NCBI RefSeq assembly: GCF_004122115.1
Contig: NZ_SBKP01000001.1
Coordinates: 401,975-465,974 of the forward strand
Direction of reading: 5' to 3'
DNA: 64,000 bases
From: Sphingobium fluviale
GTDB taxonomy: Bacteria > Pseudomonadota > Alphaproteobacteria > Sphingomonadales > Sphingomonadaceae
A program made the translations under genes and the position numbers. The notes beneath the pieces are model-generated. The model was not told the DNA's origin. It did not search any database and saw only the letters and a list, made by a program, of their open reading frames with translations. Of the stretch, positions 56,726 through 64,000 are shown in pieces (position 1 is the stretch's first letter; the number at the start of each line of letters is the position of its first letter).

Positions 56726-56733
56726 GAATTGCC

Positions 56734-57147
56734 ATGCTGGCTCTACAACCCGTTGATACTGCCGTTACCGCTTTCCGTCCCGATCCGATTACCCAGGACG
56801 AGGCAGCTGCCATGTTCCGGGCAGTCCTCAATCTGTTCGGCAAATGGGAGCTCACCGACGAGCAAGCCGCCACGCTGCTCGACATGCCAGTGCGCTCCTA
56901 TCGTCGCTGGAAGGCCGAAGGCCCCGGGCGCGTTTCGCGTGATGGGCGTGCGCGTCTCTCCAACCTCTTGGGCATCCACAAGGCGCTTCGGATCATCTTT
57001 TCGGAGGTAACCCGCGGCTATGCCTGGATCAGGTCGGCCAACGATGCCTTTGGCGGATCCAGCGCGCTTGATGTGATGCTCGGGGGTGAACTCACCGACA
57101 TCATGCGGGTGCGTCGCTACCTCGACGCCGAGCGTGGTGGCTGGTGA
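56734..57147 (+). CDS. Xre/MbcA/ParS-type antitoxin
   Basis: A 137-residue antitoxin of the DUF2384 family: a helical N-terminal HTH-like part (LTDEQAATLLDMPVRSYRRWK) and a C-terminal toxin-binding domain with NLLGIHKALRIIF and WIRSANDAFGGSSALDVMLGG, whose WxxxxNxxFGGxxPLD-type signature is characteristic. It neutralises the RES toxin encoded next and represses the operon. I choose the ATG at 56734; the longer reading from 56587 overlaps the helicase. Confidence 0.93.
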   Translation: MLALQPVDTAVTAFRPDPITQDEAAAMFRAVLNLFGKWELTDEQAATLLDMPVRSYRRWKAEGPGRVSRDGRARLSNLLGIHKALRIIFSEVTRGYAWIRSANDAFGGSSALDVMLGGELTDIMRVRRYLDAERGGW

Positions 57148-57878
57148 GCGGAATAGCGGATATCCCCGTTTCTCGAGTTGAGTGGAGGGGCGCTGTCAGG
57201 ATCATCCGCAGCGCTTTTCCGCCAATCGATCTGTTCGAGGACATCGCTGATCCTGCCGACTGGCCGCTGCTGATCTCGGCAGAGCAGAAGACCAATCCCC
57301 GCATCATGGCGACGATTGGCAATCTCGACCTTGTTCCAGTCGACAGACGCGTCGGCGGCAATGGGGCATCCTACCTCATGGCGCCATTCACCCATGTCAG
57401 CACTGACCGGCCGAGCCGATTTACCGATGGCAGCTATGGTGTGCTCTATGTCGGGGACCGGTTTGAAACCGCACTGTTCGAGACGATCCACCACCATGCC
57501 CGCTTCATGGCCCGGACGAAGGAAGCACCTGGCTGGACCTCGCAGTTCCGGGAGATCATCATGTCAGTCGATGCTGACCTGCATGATCTCCGAACTTTGC
57601 CGGGGGAGCAGGTTCCGACGCTGGATCCTGACAGCTACGCAGCATCCCAAGCGGTCGCGCGGCACCTCAGGGGCGGGGGATCAAACGGGATTGCCTACCC
57701 GAGCATCCGGCATCCCGGTGGGGAATGCGTTGCTCTCTTCTACCCGGACTGCGCGTCAAATCCCTTACAAGGGCGGCATCTCGATTACCACTGGGATGGC
57801 GAGCGGGTTGACCTTGTCCGCGATGCCGGCTCAGGGGCTGTTTTCCGGATCGTCGATTTGCCCATCGATCCTGTCTGA
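57144..57878 (+). CDS. RES-domain toxin
   Basis: A 244-residue RES toxin. The name-giving residues are visible: Arg in VRIIRSAF, Glu in VLYVGDRFETALFE, and Ser in GIAYPSIRHPGG. Characterised RES toxins degrade NAD+ and stop growth. The start is a GTG overlapping the antitoxin stop by 4 bp. RES toxins are also studied as phage-defence elements, which fits the neighbouring CBASS operon. The 3' end faces the DUF6933 gene. Confidence 0.93.
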   Translation: MSGIADIPVSRVEWRGAVRIIRSAFPPIDLFEDIADPADWPLLISAEQKTNPRIMATIGNLDLVPVDRRVGGNGASYLMAPFTHVSTDRPSRFTDGSYGVLYVGDRFETALFETIHHHARFMARTKEAPGWTSQFREIIMSVDADLHDLRTLPGEQVPTLDPDSYAASQAVARHLRGGGSNGIAYPSIRHPGGECVALFYPDCASNPLQGRHLDYHWDGERVDLVRDAGSGAVFRIVDLPIDPV

Positions 57879-57943
57879 CCGCATAGGCTGGGTTTCCAGC
57901 CGAGTGCTGTAGGATCTCCCAGCGCAATTGACGGCCAGCAGGC

Positions 57944-58474
57944 TCATACCTGCGCGCCAGCCTTCACGAGTTCATGAAGGGCTTTGTCTGGCGAAACTGG
58001 GCCCTTGTACAGCGGACTACATGGCGTCTCTGCTAGCTTGGCGGAAATCGCCAGGAGGTCGTCATTATCGCCCTTTTCATAGGCATAGGCGGCCAGCCAG
58101 AATTCGGCCTGCTTAACGAACTCATTGAGGATGCCGACGACGCTCCGGTTCGCAGTTTTTGCGTATTGGACCTTGTCCATCCGCCAGACTTCTTGGGCGA
58201 TGAATTCGCTCGGGACGCCGTGCTCCTTCAGAACCAGCGCCAATTGTGAGGGGAATCTTGGAGCAAGCGTGGCCGCCGGGGCCAGCGGCAAAAGCACGGG
58301 AAGCAGCGTACGCTCAGAAACCAGCAAAGCCACCTGCGGCTTCCAGAACATCACCGTGGCATACCAATTGCCCAGGGCGGTGTCGCTTGGCCCAGGGACA
58401 ACGATTTCCGGATTGATCCGATCGAGCAGTTTCTTAGTGCAGTGGAGGTGGAACATTGCGTCGGCAAAAACCAT
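57944..58474 (-). CDS. DUF6933 family protein, third gene of the CBASS operon
   Basis: A 176-residue protein with the family pattern HLHCTKKLLDRI, then GNWYATVMFWKPQVALLVSERTLLPVLLP, and TANRSVVGILNEFVKQAEFW. Function unknown. The ATG at 58474 overlaps the SLATT stop as TGATG, exactly the junction seen between the first two genes, so I prefer it to the ATG at 58483. Its place in the operon suggests an accessory part of the defence system, though DUF6933 proteins also occur alone. Confidence 0.8.
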   Translation of the reverse strand: MVFADAMFHLHCTKKLLDRINPEIVVPGPSDTALGNWYATVMFWKPQVALLVSERTLLPVLLPLAPAATLAPRFPSQLALVLKEHGVPSEFIAQEVWRMDKVQYAKTANRSVVGILNEFVKQAEFWLAAYAYEKGDNDDLLAISAKLAETPCSPLYKGPVSPDKALHELVKAGAQV

Positions 58475-59058
58475 CACGCACATAGGTTGGAGCGAAAGAT
58501 CCAGAGGATCACCCCCGCAACGGCAGCGACGGCTACTACTACGATCGTGATCCGCGCTGAAACCGGCCACTTGTCCTTCCAAGTGAACTGCCGCTGTTCC
58601 TCCAGCCAGTCGATCTGCGTCTCGGCAAAAAGCTTGTAGTGAGCATACCAACCACTCAGAAAAATCTGCTTGCTCATCGTGGTTGAGTAATAATTGGCGT
58701 CGATGGCGTCATACTCAGTCTTAGCCGCTACTGGGTCCGATCCCGATTGAACGCTGAGATAGAGTGATTTTAACTTATTGTAGATGCTCAGCTGACTGTT
58801 GGCCGATCGCTCATACTCCTCGGCACGATAGAACGATATGTAGAGGCTGGCGATGCCCGCGATGACAAGGATCGCGGACGGCAGCTTGGCCGACAATGGA
58901 TCATAGATCAGCGCGAACACACCAACGGCCAGAGATATGAAGCCGATCCAGCCCGGCCCCTTGCTCACAATGTCGTATGTCGCAAACGTCTTCTTGACGC
59001 CAAACAGGACATCGTAGCCCTTTTCAGCGATCAGCCTTAGCAGCCGGTCCTTGTCCAT
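58474..59058 (-). CDS. SLATT-domain membrane effector of CBASS
   Basis: A 194-residue protein with two closely spaced membrane helices (about 37-54 and 61-77), a helical cytoplasmic region with YRAEEYERSANSQLSIYNKLKSLYLSVQ in part (YNKLKSLYLSVQ), and a third C-terminal membrane helix (about 168-190). This is the SLATT layout: membrane effectors paired with SMODS nucleotidyltransferases and thought to open pores when the cyclic nucleotide is made. It is coupled to the upstream CD-NTase by a one-base TGATG overlap. Confidence 0.85.
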   Translation of the reverse strand: MDKDRLLRLIAEKGYDVLFGVKKTFATYDIVSKGPGWIGFISLAVGVFALIYDPLSAKLPSAILVIAGIASLYISFYRAEEYERSANSQLSIYNKLKSLYLSVQSGSDPVAAKTEYDAIDANYYSTTMSKQIFLSGWYAHYKLFAETQIDWLEEQRQFTWKDKWPVSARITIVVVAVAAVAGVILWIFRSNLCA

Positions 59059-60344
59059 CAGCTTTCGCTCTCGTCTACGATCGGCACGTGAATGCGGTCT
59101 TTGGCCACTACCACACCATCCTGTACCGCGTAACAATCCACCACATGCTCACCCCGGAAGTCGGAGCGCTCGTTCTTGGTCTTGCTACCGCTATCCGGTT
59201 CAATCTGGCCACGTATCTTGTCGAGCCTGATCGCCTCAGGCCCCCGATTGAGTACCTTCCAGTAGACGTGATAGATGCCCTTTATGTTCTCATTTGTGAT
59301 GTAGAACTTGAGCGACTTGGACCGGTAGACGTTCAGGCGCTTCATGCCGACACCACGCATGGCGCGCAGAAGGATTGTCCTGAATCCATTCTGCTTGACC
59401 TCGCATTCGAGGCGCAGCGAGTAGCGAATGTCCACAGGGAACATGTCCTCGATGAACTCCTCAGTGTTGGTAGCGGTGTAGCTGGCTTCGGTAATGTAGG
59501 CCTTTGCGACTTCAGTGGTATCCGAAAGCGGGTAGCCATTGCCGAACAGCTTACGCCAGCGATTGTTGGCCTTACCGTCTTCGCCCGCCGCGAGGGCCTT
59601 GTCTGCGAGTTCGAGGCCCTTCTTCGCCTTACCTTCAAACCGTTTATGCACCTTGACGTGCTGCCCGGAGCCGAGAGCGTGATATCGCTCCTGCTTGGGC
59701 TGGTTCGAAAGGTATTCCAGAAAGTCGCGCATCATCTGCCCGCACGTTGAGAACGCCGTCTTGTCGAAATTCGTCGTGGTCAGCAGGAAGTTATGTGCAA
59801 GCGTGTCGATCACGAGGCCATTCATCGCGACGCCGTGCTTGTTCTTCCAGGCACGGGTCATCTTGCAGAGCCGCCGCAAGTTGCCATTCTTGTCGGCATC
59901 TACAGTGCGGGTAGCATTGATCTCCTCGCGGGGCTTGGTCAGCCGATAGCACCCGCCATTCTTGGTGTAGGGATACCAGAACCCGTCCGAATCCTCGAAG
60001 ACAGGCTGCACTTCAACCTTGAAGTTCTTGTACTTGCAGACGACCACCAGAGTGTCGACGTAGATCTCAGTTGTCGTGTAGCGGGCCTGAATAGCGTCCG
60101 CCGTGTCGCGCAGTAGCTTGTAGGGGTTGTCCTTGTAGGTATCCCACTTCCCACTTGGCATGATGTAGAGCATGTCCAAGTCGGAGATGCCACGGATGCC
60201 AGTCCAGCGTCCATAGGAGCCAACTTGAAGACTGTTGGCCGTGCGGCTGTCTGTGTTGCGAAACTCAAGGTTGCAGGCCCTAGTGACCTCACCATACCGC
60301 AGCGCGATGGTTTCTTCGTTATCGATCGCAATGTTCGAGAACAA
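59058..60344 (-). CDS. CBASS CD-NTase (SMODS) with AGS-C sensor domain
   Basis: A cGAS/DncV-like nucleotidyltransferase of at least 428 residues. The active site is intact: Gly42-Ser43 in VGSYGRWT, Asp55 and Asp57 in GISDLDML, and Glu111 in FKVEVQPVF. The C-terminal 120 residues form an AGS-C domain (YHVYWKVLNRGPEA, RGEHVVDCYAV). It would sense phage and make a cyclic oligonucleotide that triggers the SLATT effector. The TTG at 60344 is the only standard start, but the frame is open upstream to 60395 and the residues before it (DDFKT) look like family sequence, so the true start may be further up. Confidence 0.9.
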   Translation of the reverse strand: MFSNIAIDNEETIALRYGEVTRACNLEFRNTDSRTANSLQVGSYGRWTGIRGISDLDMLYIMPSGKWDTYKDNPYKLLRDTADAIQARYTTTEIYVDTLVVVCKYKNFKVEVQPVFEDSDGFWYPYTKNGGCYRLTKPREEINATRTVDADKNGNLRRLCKMTRAWKNKHGVAMNGLVIDTLAHNFLLTTTNFDKTAFSTCGQMMRDFLEYLSNQPKQERYHALGSGQHVKVHKRFEGKAKKGLELADKALAAGEDGKANNRWRKLFGNGYPLSDTTEVAKAYITEASYTATNTEEFIEDMFPVDIRYSLRLECEVKQNGFRTILLRAMRGVGMKRLNVYRSKSLKFYITNENIKGIYHVYWKVLNRGPEAIRLDKIRGQIEPDSGSKTKNERSDFRGEHVVDCYAVQDGVVVAKDRIHVPIVDESES

Positions 60345-60398
60345 CGTCTTAAAATCGTCCGCCCTGCTGATGGTCGCCTCCCGTTCCTGCGCCGCTTA

Positions 60399-60815
60399 GT
60401 GCCCCACCACGACGCTGCTGTCGCAAAAAATATGGTTAGCGGTCCCGGTTTGTTCAACCATCGAAATGATCGACGGTCTCAAAAACAATAATGGACTAAA
60501 ATACCATGTGACCAACCGATAACCTGCGCGCACCGCACCCCCGATGGCCCATTCACTCCTGATGTCGCCCAAACAGGCGTAGATCGAGCGAGCTGGGCGC
60601 GACCGATCAAGGCGGTCACAACAGATGCCCGCTTTCAAGAATTCGCTTACTTAACCGAAGTGACGGCGCGTTACTGCCAAGTGCTTCGCTCTGAGCGAAT
60701 GGTCAGTTTTGACAAAAACTGCCGTTCAACAGATCGCTGGGAAACGGCAGTAAAGTCCCAACCGTAGAATTTCGTCCTCGTCCGTGCCTATCGTGAGATC
60801 TGCTGCGAACGCACA
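60399..60815. other. Non-coding region with two palindromes, CBASS to parB
   Basis: About 420 bases between the divergent CD-NTase and parB genes with no convincing gene. It contains TTCGCTC-T-GAGCGAA (60685-60699) and CAGTTTT-GACA-AAAACTG (60704-60721), the second including a TTGACA -35-like box (60709-60714). These could be operator and promoter of parB or a ParB/parS-type site. The left half is AT-richer and may hold the CBASS promoter. Confidence 0.5.
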
Positions 60816-60888
60816 AGAGGGGAGTGGGCTTTGCCCTGATTGAGCCAGTTGGGCGTCGAAGGTCGATGCACCAGGCTCACGTCAGGAG
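60816..60888 (+). promoter_or_regulatory. SD-sequestering leader, copy B (parB gene)
   Basis: The AGAGGGGAG box (60816-60824) is followed by CCTGA (60835-60839) and TGAGCC (60841-60846). These pair with GGCTCA (60874-60879) and TCAGG (60882-60886). The enclosed arm is itself paired (TCGA/TCGA). The ribosome site AGGAG (60884-60888) lies in the closing stem, 8 bases before the ATG at 60897. Confidence 0.7.
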
Positions 60889-60896
60889 TGTGTCCC

Positions 60897-62885
60897 ATGA
60901 TCAAATCGATCCCGCTGAACAAGCTTGTCCAGTCTCCCCGCAATGTCCGCCGTCACGGCGATCCAGCCGCCGATGCCGAACTCAAGGCCAGCATCGCAGC
61001 CCATGGGCTGCTGCAGAATCTCATCGTCCGGCCTGCCGCGAAGGGCAAGTTCGAGGTCGAAGCCGGCGAGCGCCGTCGCCGCGCAATGCTCGCGCTCACG
61101 GATGAAAAGATCCTCGCCCGCGATCACGAAGTCACCTGCCTCGTGCTTGAAGACAGCGCGGAAGCCGCCGTTGAGACCAGCCTCGCGGAGAACTTCCACC
61201 GCCTAGCCATGAACCCTGCCGATGAAGCCCAGGCCTTTGCCGCACTCGTGACAGGCGGTGCGACTGTCGAAGAGGTTGCCCGCCGCTTCGGTCTGACCGT
61301 CCGCTTCGTCGAGGGGCGCTTGCGTCTCGCGACGCTTGCGCCAGTCGTGTTCGAGGCTCTGGCCTCGGGCCAAATCACTCTCGACATCGCCAAAGCGTTC
61401 GGTGCGACTTCGGACCAGGAAATCCAGGCCCGCGTATTTGAGCAGGTTTCCTCAGCCTACTATGCCCCCAATCCGGACAGCATCCGGCGCATGGTTCTGT
61501 CCGGGACTGTCCGGGGCAGCGATCCGCGCGCCCGTCTCGTTGGCCGCGATGCCTACATCGCAGCCGGCGGCCGGATCGAGCGCGAGCTGTTCGACAACGA
61601 CGACAGCGAATCCTGGGTCGATGTTGCGCTGCTAGAAAGCCTCGCGGCGGCAAAGATGGAAGAGCAGGCCAAAGCTCTCGCCGCCGAGCAGGGTCTCGCC
61701 TGGGTCAAGCCAACGCTAGATCCCTATGCCAGCCACGATCTGGTCGAAGGGCTGGTCCGGCTTCCCGCCGAACCGGCGCCACTCACCGAAGCCGAATTGG
61801 CGAGGCTCGACGAACTCGATGCCTCCTACGACGAGCATGCAGCGATCCTGGAAGATGAGGATAGCGCCGAGGAGGCCGTGGCGGCAGCCGAAGCGGCTAT
61901 CGAGGCCATCGAACGCGAATGCCAGGAAATCCGCGCACGCCCGCCAGTCATTGCGCCCCAGCTGAAGGCCGAGGCGGGCATGATCCTGGTGCTTTCACGC
62001 GACGGCACTCCGGTACTCCAGCCGGTTTTCTATGGTGAAAGGCAGGCTGAACCCGCTGAAAGCGACAGCGGGATCGAAGTCGTTGCTGGCGAAGAAGGTT
62101 CGGACAAGCGCCGGACTACCGTGTCCAAGCGCCTGGTCGATGAGCTCGCCATGCAGCGTCGCGACGTCCTTGCGCTGCATGTTGCCTCTGACCCGGGGCT
62201 TGCGCTCGACATAATGGTCTTCACGCTGGCCGATGCCGATACGCACGACTGGCGGGCGCGGGCCGCAACCACACTGCGTGCGCCTCTTCCGGCAGGGCCG
62301 ATCATCGGCTTCGAAGCCAAGGATGCTCCGGCCAGCAGCGCGCTCGCTGAGCTCAGGTCCAATCTCGACGAAAGCTGGCGCGCGGGCACCGATGCGACTT
62401 CCCGCTTCGACTTGTTTCGCGCGCTATCCGATGACAGCCGCGCCGCTTGGCTCGGCTTTGTCGTTGCCCGGTCGCTCGAGGCGAGCCTTAACATGACCGG
62501 CGAACGTCAGCTGCCGTTCCAGGACCACCTCGGCCGCCTGATCGGCATCGACATGGCGCAGTGGTGGCGACCGACTGCGGCCAACTATTTCGACCGGGTG
62601 TCAAAGCAGGTTATCCTCGACGCGCTGACCGATGTCGGCGGCCTCGAGCTTTCCTCGCGCTTTGCCTCGGTCAAGAAAGGCGATCTCGCGATGAGTGCCG
62701 AGCGTGTCTTCGCCGGCACCTACATCACAGAAGTCGAAGTGCGCGAGAAGGCTCTGTCCTGGGTGCCTGAGGTCATGCGCTTCGCTCCTGCTGCGCCGGA
62801 TGCTGGCGAGCCCGAGATTGACGCCACTGACGCTGAGCCAGGCGTCGATACCGAACATCAGTCCCCCCGCGAGCTGGCCGCCTGA
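60897..62885 (+). CDS. ParB/RepB/Spo0J-family protein of plasmid type
   Basis: A 662-residue protein. The N-terminal ParB domain (IKSIPLNKLVQSPRNVRRHG, GERRRRAML, ENFHRLAMNPADEAQAF) is followed by a helix-turn-helix (TVEEVARRFGLTVRFVEGRLRL), a long acidic helical linker (about 305-365) and a large C-terminal region of unknown role. It is much longer than chromosomal ParB (about 300) and has no ParA beside it, as in the accessory ParB-like proteins of large alphaproteobacterial plasmids. A strong terminator follows. Confidence 0.92.
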   Translation: MIKSIPLNKLVQSPRNVRRHGDPAADAELKASIAAHGLLQNLIVRPAAKGKFEVEAGERRRRAMLALTDEKILARDHEVTCLVLEDSAEAAVETSLAENFHRLAMNPADEAQAFAALVTGGATVEEVARRFGLTVRFVEGRLRLATLAPVVFEALASGQITLDIAKAFGATSDQEIQARVFEQVSSAYYAPNPDSIRRMVLSGTVRGSDPRARLVGRDAYIAAGGRIERELFDNDDSESWVDVALLESLAAAKMEEQAKALAAEQGLAWVKPTLDPYASHDLVEGLVRLPAEPAPLTEAELARLDELDASYDEHAAILEDEDSAEEAVAAAEAAIEAIERECQEIRARPPVIAPQLKAEAGMILVLSRDGTPVLQPVFYGERQAEPAESDSGIEVVAGEEGSDKRRTTVSKRLVDELAMQRRDVLALHVASDPGLALDIMVFTLADADTHDWRARAATTLRAPLPAGPIIGFEAKDAPASSALAELRSNLDESWRAGTDATSRFDLFRALSDDSRAAWLGFVVARSLEASLNMTGERQLPFQDHLGRLIGIDMAQWWRPTAANYFDRVSKQVILDALTDVGGLELSSRFASVKKGDLAMSAERVFAGTYITEVEVREKALSWVPEVMRFAPAAPDAGEPEIDATDAEPGVDTEHQSPRELAA

Positions 62886-62920
62886 CCTCCTCCTGACAGG
62901 CAAGGCCACTCGCACCTCGA

Positions 62921-62962
62921 GAAGCGGTCCTTCGGCTTACGCCGGAGGGCCGCTTCCTTTTT
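62921..62962 (+). terminator. Rho-independent terminator after parB
   Basis: GAAGCGGTCCTTCGGC pairs with GCCGGAGGGCCGCTTC around TTAC (62921-62956) and is followed by CTTTTT (62957-62962). It lies 35 bases past the parB stop and only 11 bases before the ardC leader. Confidence 0.9.
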
Positions 62963-62973
62963 GGAAGGAGAGC

Positions 62974-63045
62974 AGAGGGGGCTCTGGACCCTGTGGCACT
63001 GACCGGCGAACCCGTTGCCGACTGACCAGATGCCAAGATCAGGAG
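62974..63045 (+). promoter_or_regulatory. SD-sequestering leader, copy C (ardC gene)
   Basis: The AGAGGGG box (62974-62980) is followed by CCTG-TGGCA (62990-62998), which pairs with TGCCA (63031-63035) and CAGG (63040-63043) with a 4-base bulge. An inner CGGC/GCCG hairpin fills the loop. The ribosome site AGGAG (63041-63045) is in the stem, 7 bases before the ATG at 63053. Confidence 0.6.
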
Positions 63046-63052
63046 AACCAGC

Positions 63053-63904
63053 ATGGCCTATCGCAAGGGGCAGAGCGGCGGTCTGTCGCCCGCCACCCGC
63101 ATCACCCTGGAAATCATCGCGCGTCTGGAAGCCGGCACGAAGCCGTGGATCAAGCCGTGGCGCGGCGTGCCCGTTTCGCGGCCCCTGCGGGCCTGCGGGA
63201 TTCCGTACCGCGGCATGAATGTGTTCTGGCTGTGGATGGTCGCTGACATGTGCGGCTACGCCTCGCCGTTCTGGATGACCTACAATCAGGCCAAATCGCT
63301 CGGCGCCCAGGTCCGCAAGGGTGAGAAGTCGACCATAGCGATCTTCTACAAGAGCTACACCAAGGAGGTGGAAGCTCCCGATACCGGTGAAAAGACCGAC
63401 GAGGCCCGCCGGGTGCTCAAGGCCTATCCGGTCTTCAATGCCGATCAGGTCGAAGGTCTGCCCGAGCGCTTCCATCCGGCTGCAACGCTGGAGCTAGTCG
63501 AGCCTGAAGGGCGCGAGGCCGAACTCGACGCCTTCTTCGCCGCCATCCCCGTCAACCTGCGCCACCAGGGCTCTGAAGCCTATTACGAACCTACGGCTGA
63601 TCGCGTCACGATGCCGCCTACCAGCCTGTTTTCCGGCTTCGACCACTACTATGCGACGCTCGCCCACGAGTTGTCGCACTGGACCGGCCATGCCAGCCGC
63701 CTCGGGCGTGATCTCAAGAACCGCTTCGGCACGGCGGCCTATGCCGCCGAAGAACTAGTAGCCGAGCTATCGAGCGCCATGCTCGGCGCTGAGCTGGGCC
63801 TGCCCGTCACGCACCTCGACAGCCACGCGAGTTACATCGAGCATTGGATGAAGTTATGGCGAGGTGAGCATAACTTGAGTAATCGCGAGGTGTCGATAAT
63901 GTGA
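63053..63904 (+). pseudogene. ArdC-type antirestriction protein, C-terminally truncated
   Basis: The protein has the ArdC N-terminal ssDNA-binding domain (RITLEIIARLEAGTKPWIKPW) and a C-terminal zincin with HELSHWTGH (about 205-213) and AEELVAELSSAMLG. Family members continue after SYIEHWMK with a further helical stretch of about 40 residues. Here the frame runs after residue 267 into unrelated sequence (LWRGEHNLSNREVSIM) and stops. The break coincides with a GTTATG...CATAAC repeat at 63853, so an insertion probably cut the gene. Zinc-binding and DNA-binding parts remain, so partial activity is possible. Confidence 0.8.
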
Positions 63905-64000
63905 AGGAACGCGGTTTCAGTGTCTGAAATGCGCAGAATTCCGACGGTATCTGACGGGCTTTGCTCCGCATTATTTCTCGACGAACCTCTGCGGTCGTTT
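63853..64000. mobile_element. Candidate end of an inserted element in ardC
   Basis: The sequence starts with GTTATG (63853-63858) and its complement CATAAC (63869-63874). A direct repeat follows, GCGAGGTGAGCATAA at 63859 and GCGAGGTGTCGATAA at 63885, 26 bp apart. Nothing after this codes in the ardC frame. Repeated short palindromes at an end recall elements moved by tyrosine recombinases, but no transposase is in view. Confidence 0.45.

Larger units (their letters stand above)
42326..64000. mobile_element. Integrated genomic island at the tRNA-Leu 3' end (right end off window)
   Basis: The left boundary is inferred from the tRNA-Leu 3' end plus a P4-type integrase reading away from it. The content that follows is plasmid- or ICE-like: primase-like Toprim protein, methyltransferase/helicase, ParB, ArdC, transglycosylase, toxin-antitoxin and defence genes. 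Base composition shifts from block to block, so it is a mosaic. I could not find a second copy of the tRNA 3' segment to 64000, so the right end lies outside or the repeat is short. Confidence 0.75.

Noticed and set aside
42354..64000. Second copy of the tRNA-Leu 3' end as right attachment site
   Set aside because: I searched by eye for TTCGAGTCCTC and TTCTGGGCACCA and found none in the window, so no site is reported.

Overview
The window comes from a high-GC alphaproteobacterial chromosome, most likely a member of the Sphingomonadales. That reading rests on gene families and gene order: a DivL-like kinase directly downstream of ahcY, the PrsK/PrsR/TIGR03013 exopolysaccharide regulators, a ScfR/RamB-type regulator facing aceA, and the protein families in general. 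No 16S or marker-gene search was possible, so genus is left open.

Positions 1-42106 look like ordinary chromosome. From left to right they hold: the divL-like kinase, ahcY, a yqgE/algH gene, a peroxiredoxin and an alpha/beta hydrolase; a VapBC toxin-antitoxin pair and asd; a patatin lipoprotein, an aromatic aminotransferase and a DPP-IV-type peptidase; a DUF808 membrane protein and a YkgJ-like protein; a compact four-gene acyl-transfer operon (hexapeptide acyltransferase, acyl carrier protein, AMP-forming ligase, SDR reductase); thiE; a KDO operon (kdsD-kdsB-kdsA); an exopolysaccharide control operon (sugar transferase, prsK, prsR, TPR protein); a glyoxylate-shunt locus (XRE/IrrE-like regulator divergent from aceA, with a perfect 16-bp palindrome between them); glutamate synthase with an unrelated AT-richer gene lodged between gltD and gltB; and uppP with an NDUFA9-like gene.

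At 42267-42353 lies a tRNA-Leu(CAG) gene followed at once by a P4-type tyrosine integrase. Everything from there to the right edge reads as a mosaic genomic island that continues out of the window. It carries a three-gene operon of unknown type (small protein, Rad50-like ABC ATPase with zinc hook, 1073-residue protein with a nuclease-like N-terminus) that resembles ABC-three-component or Lamassu-like defence. It also has a membrane-anchored thermonuclease, a lytic transglycosylase, a primase-like Toprim protein, a giant methyltransferase/strawberry-notch helicase, a RES-Xre toxin-antitoxin pair, a CBASS operon (CD-NTase with AGS-C sensor, SLATT membrane effector, DUF6933 protein), a ParB-like protein and a truncated ArdC antirestriction protein.

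Two observations stand out. First, the island concentrates at least two multi-gene conflict systems, and the ABC ATPase operon is the best candidate for an undescribed system. Second, three island genes (helicase 52439, parB 60897, ardC 63053) share a leader with an AGAGGGG box followed by a CCTG...CAGG stem that buries the Shine-Dalgarno sequence. This looks like a repeated cis-acting RNA element that would control translation of the plasmid-type core genes together.
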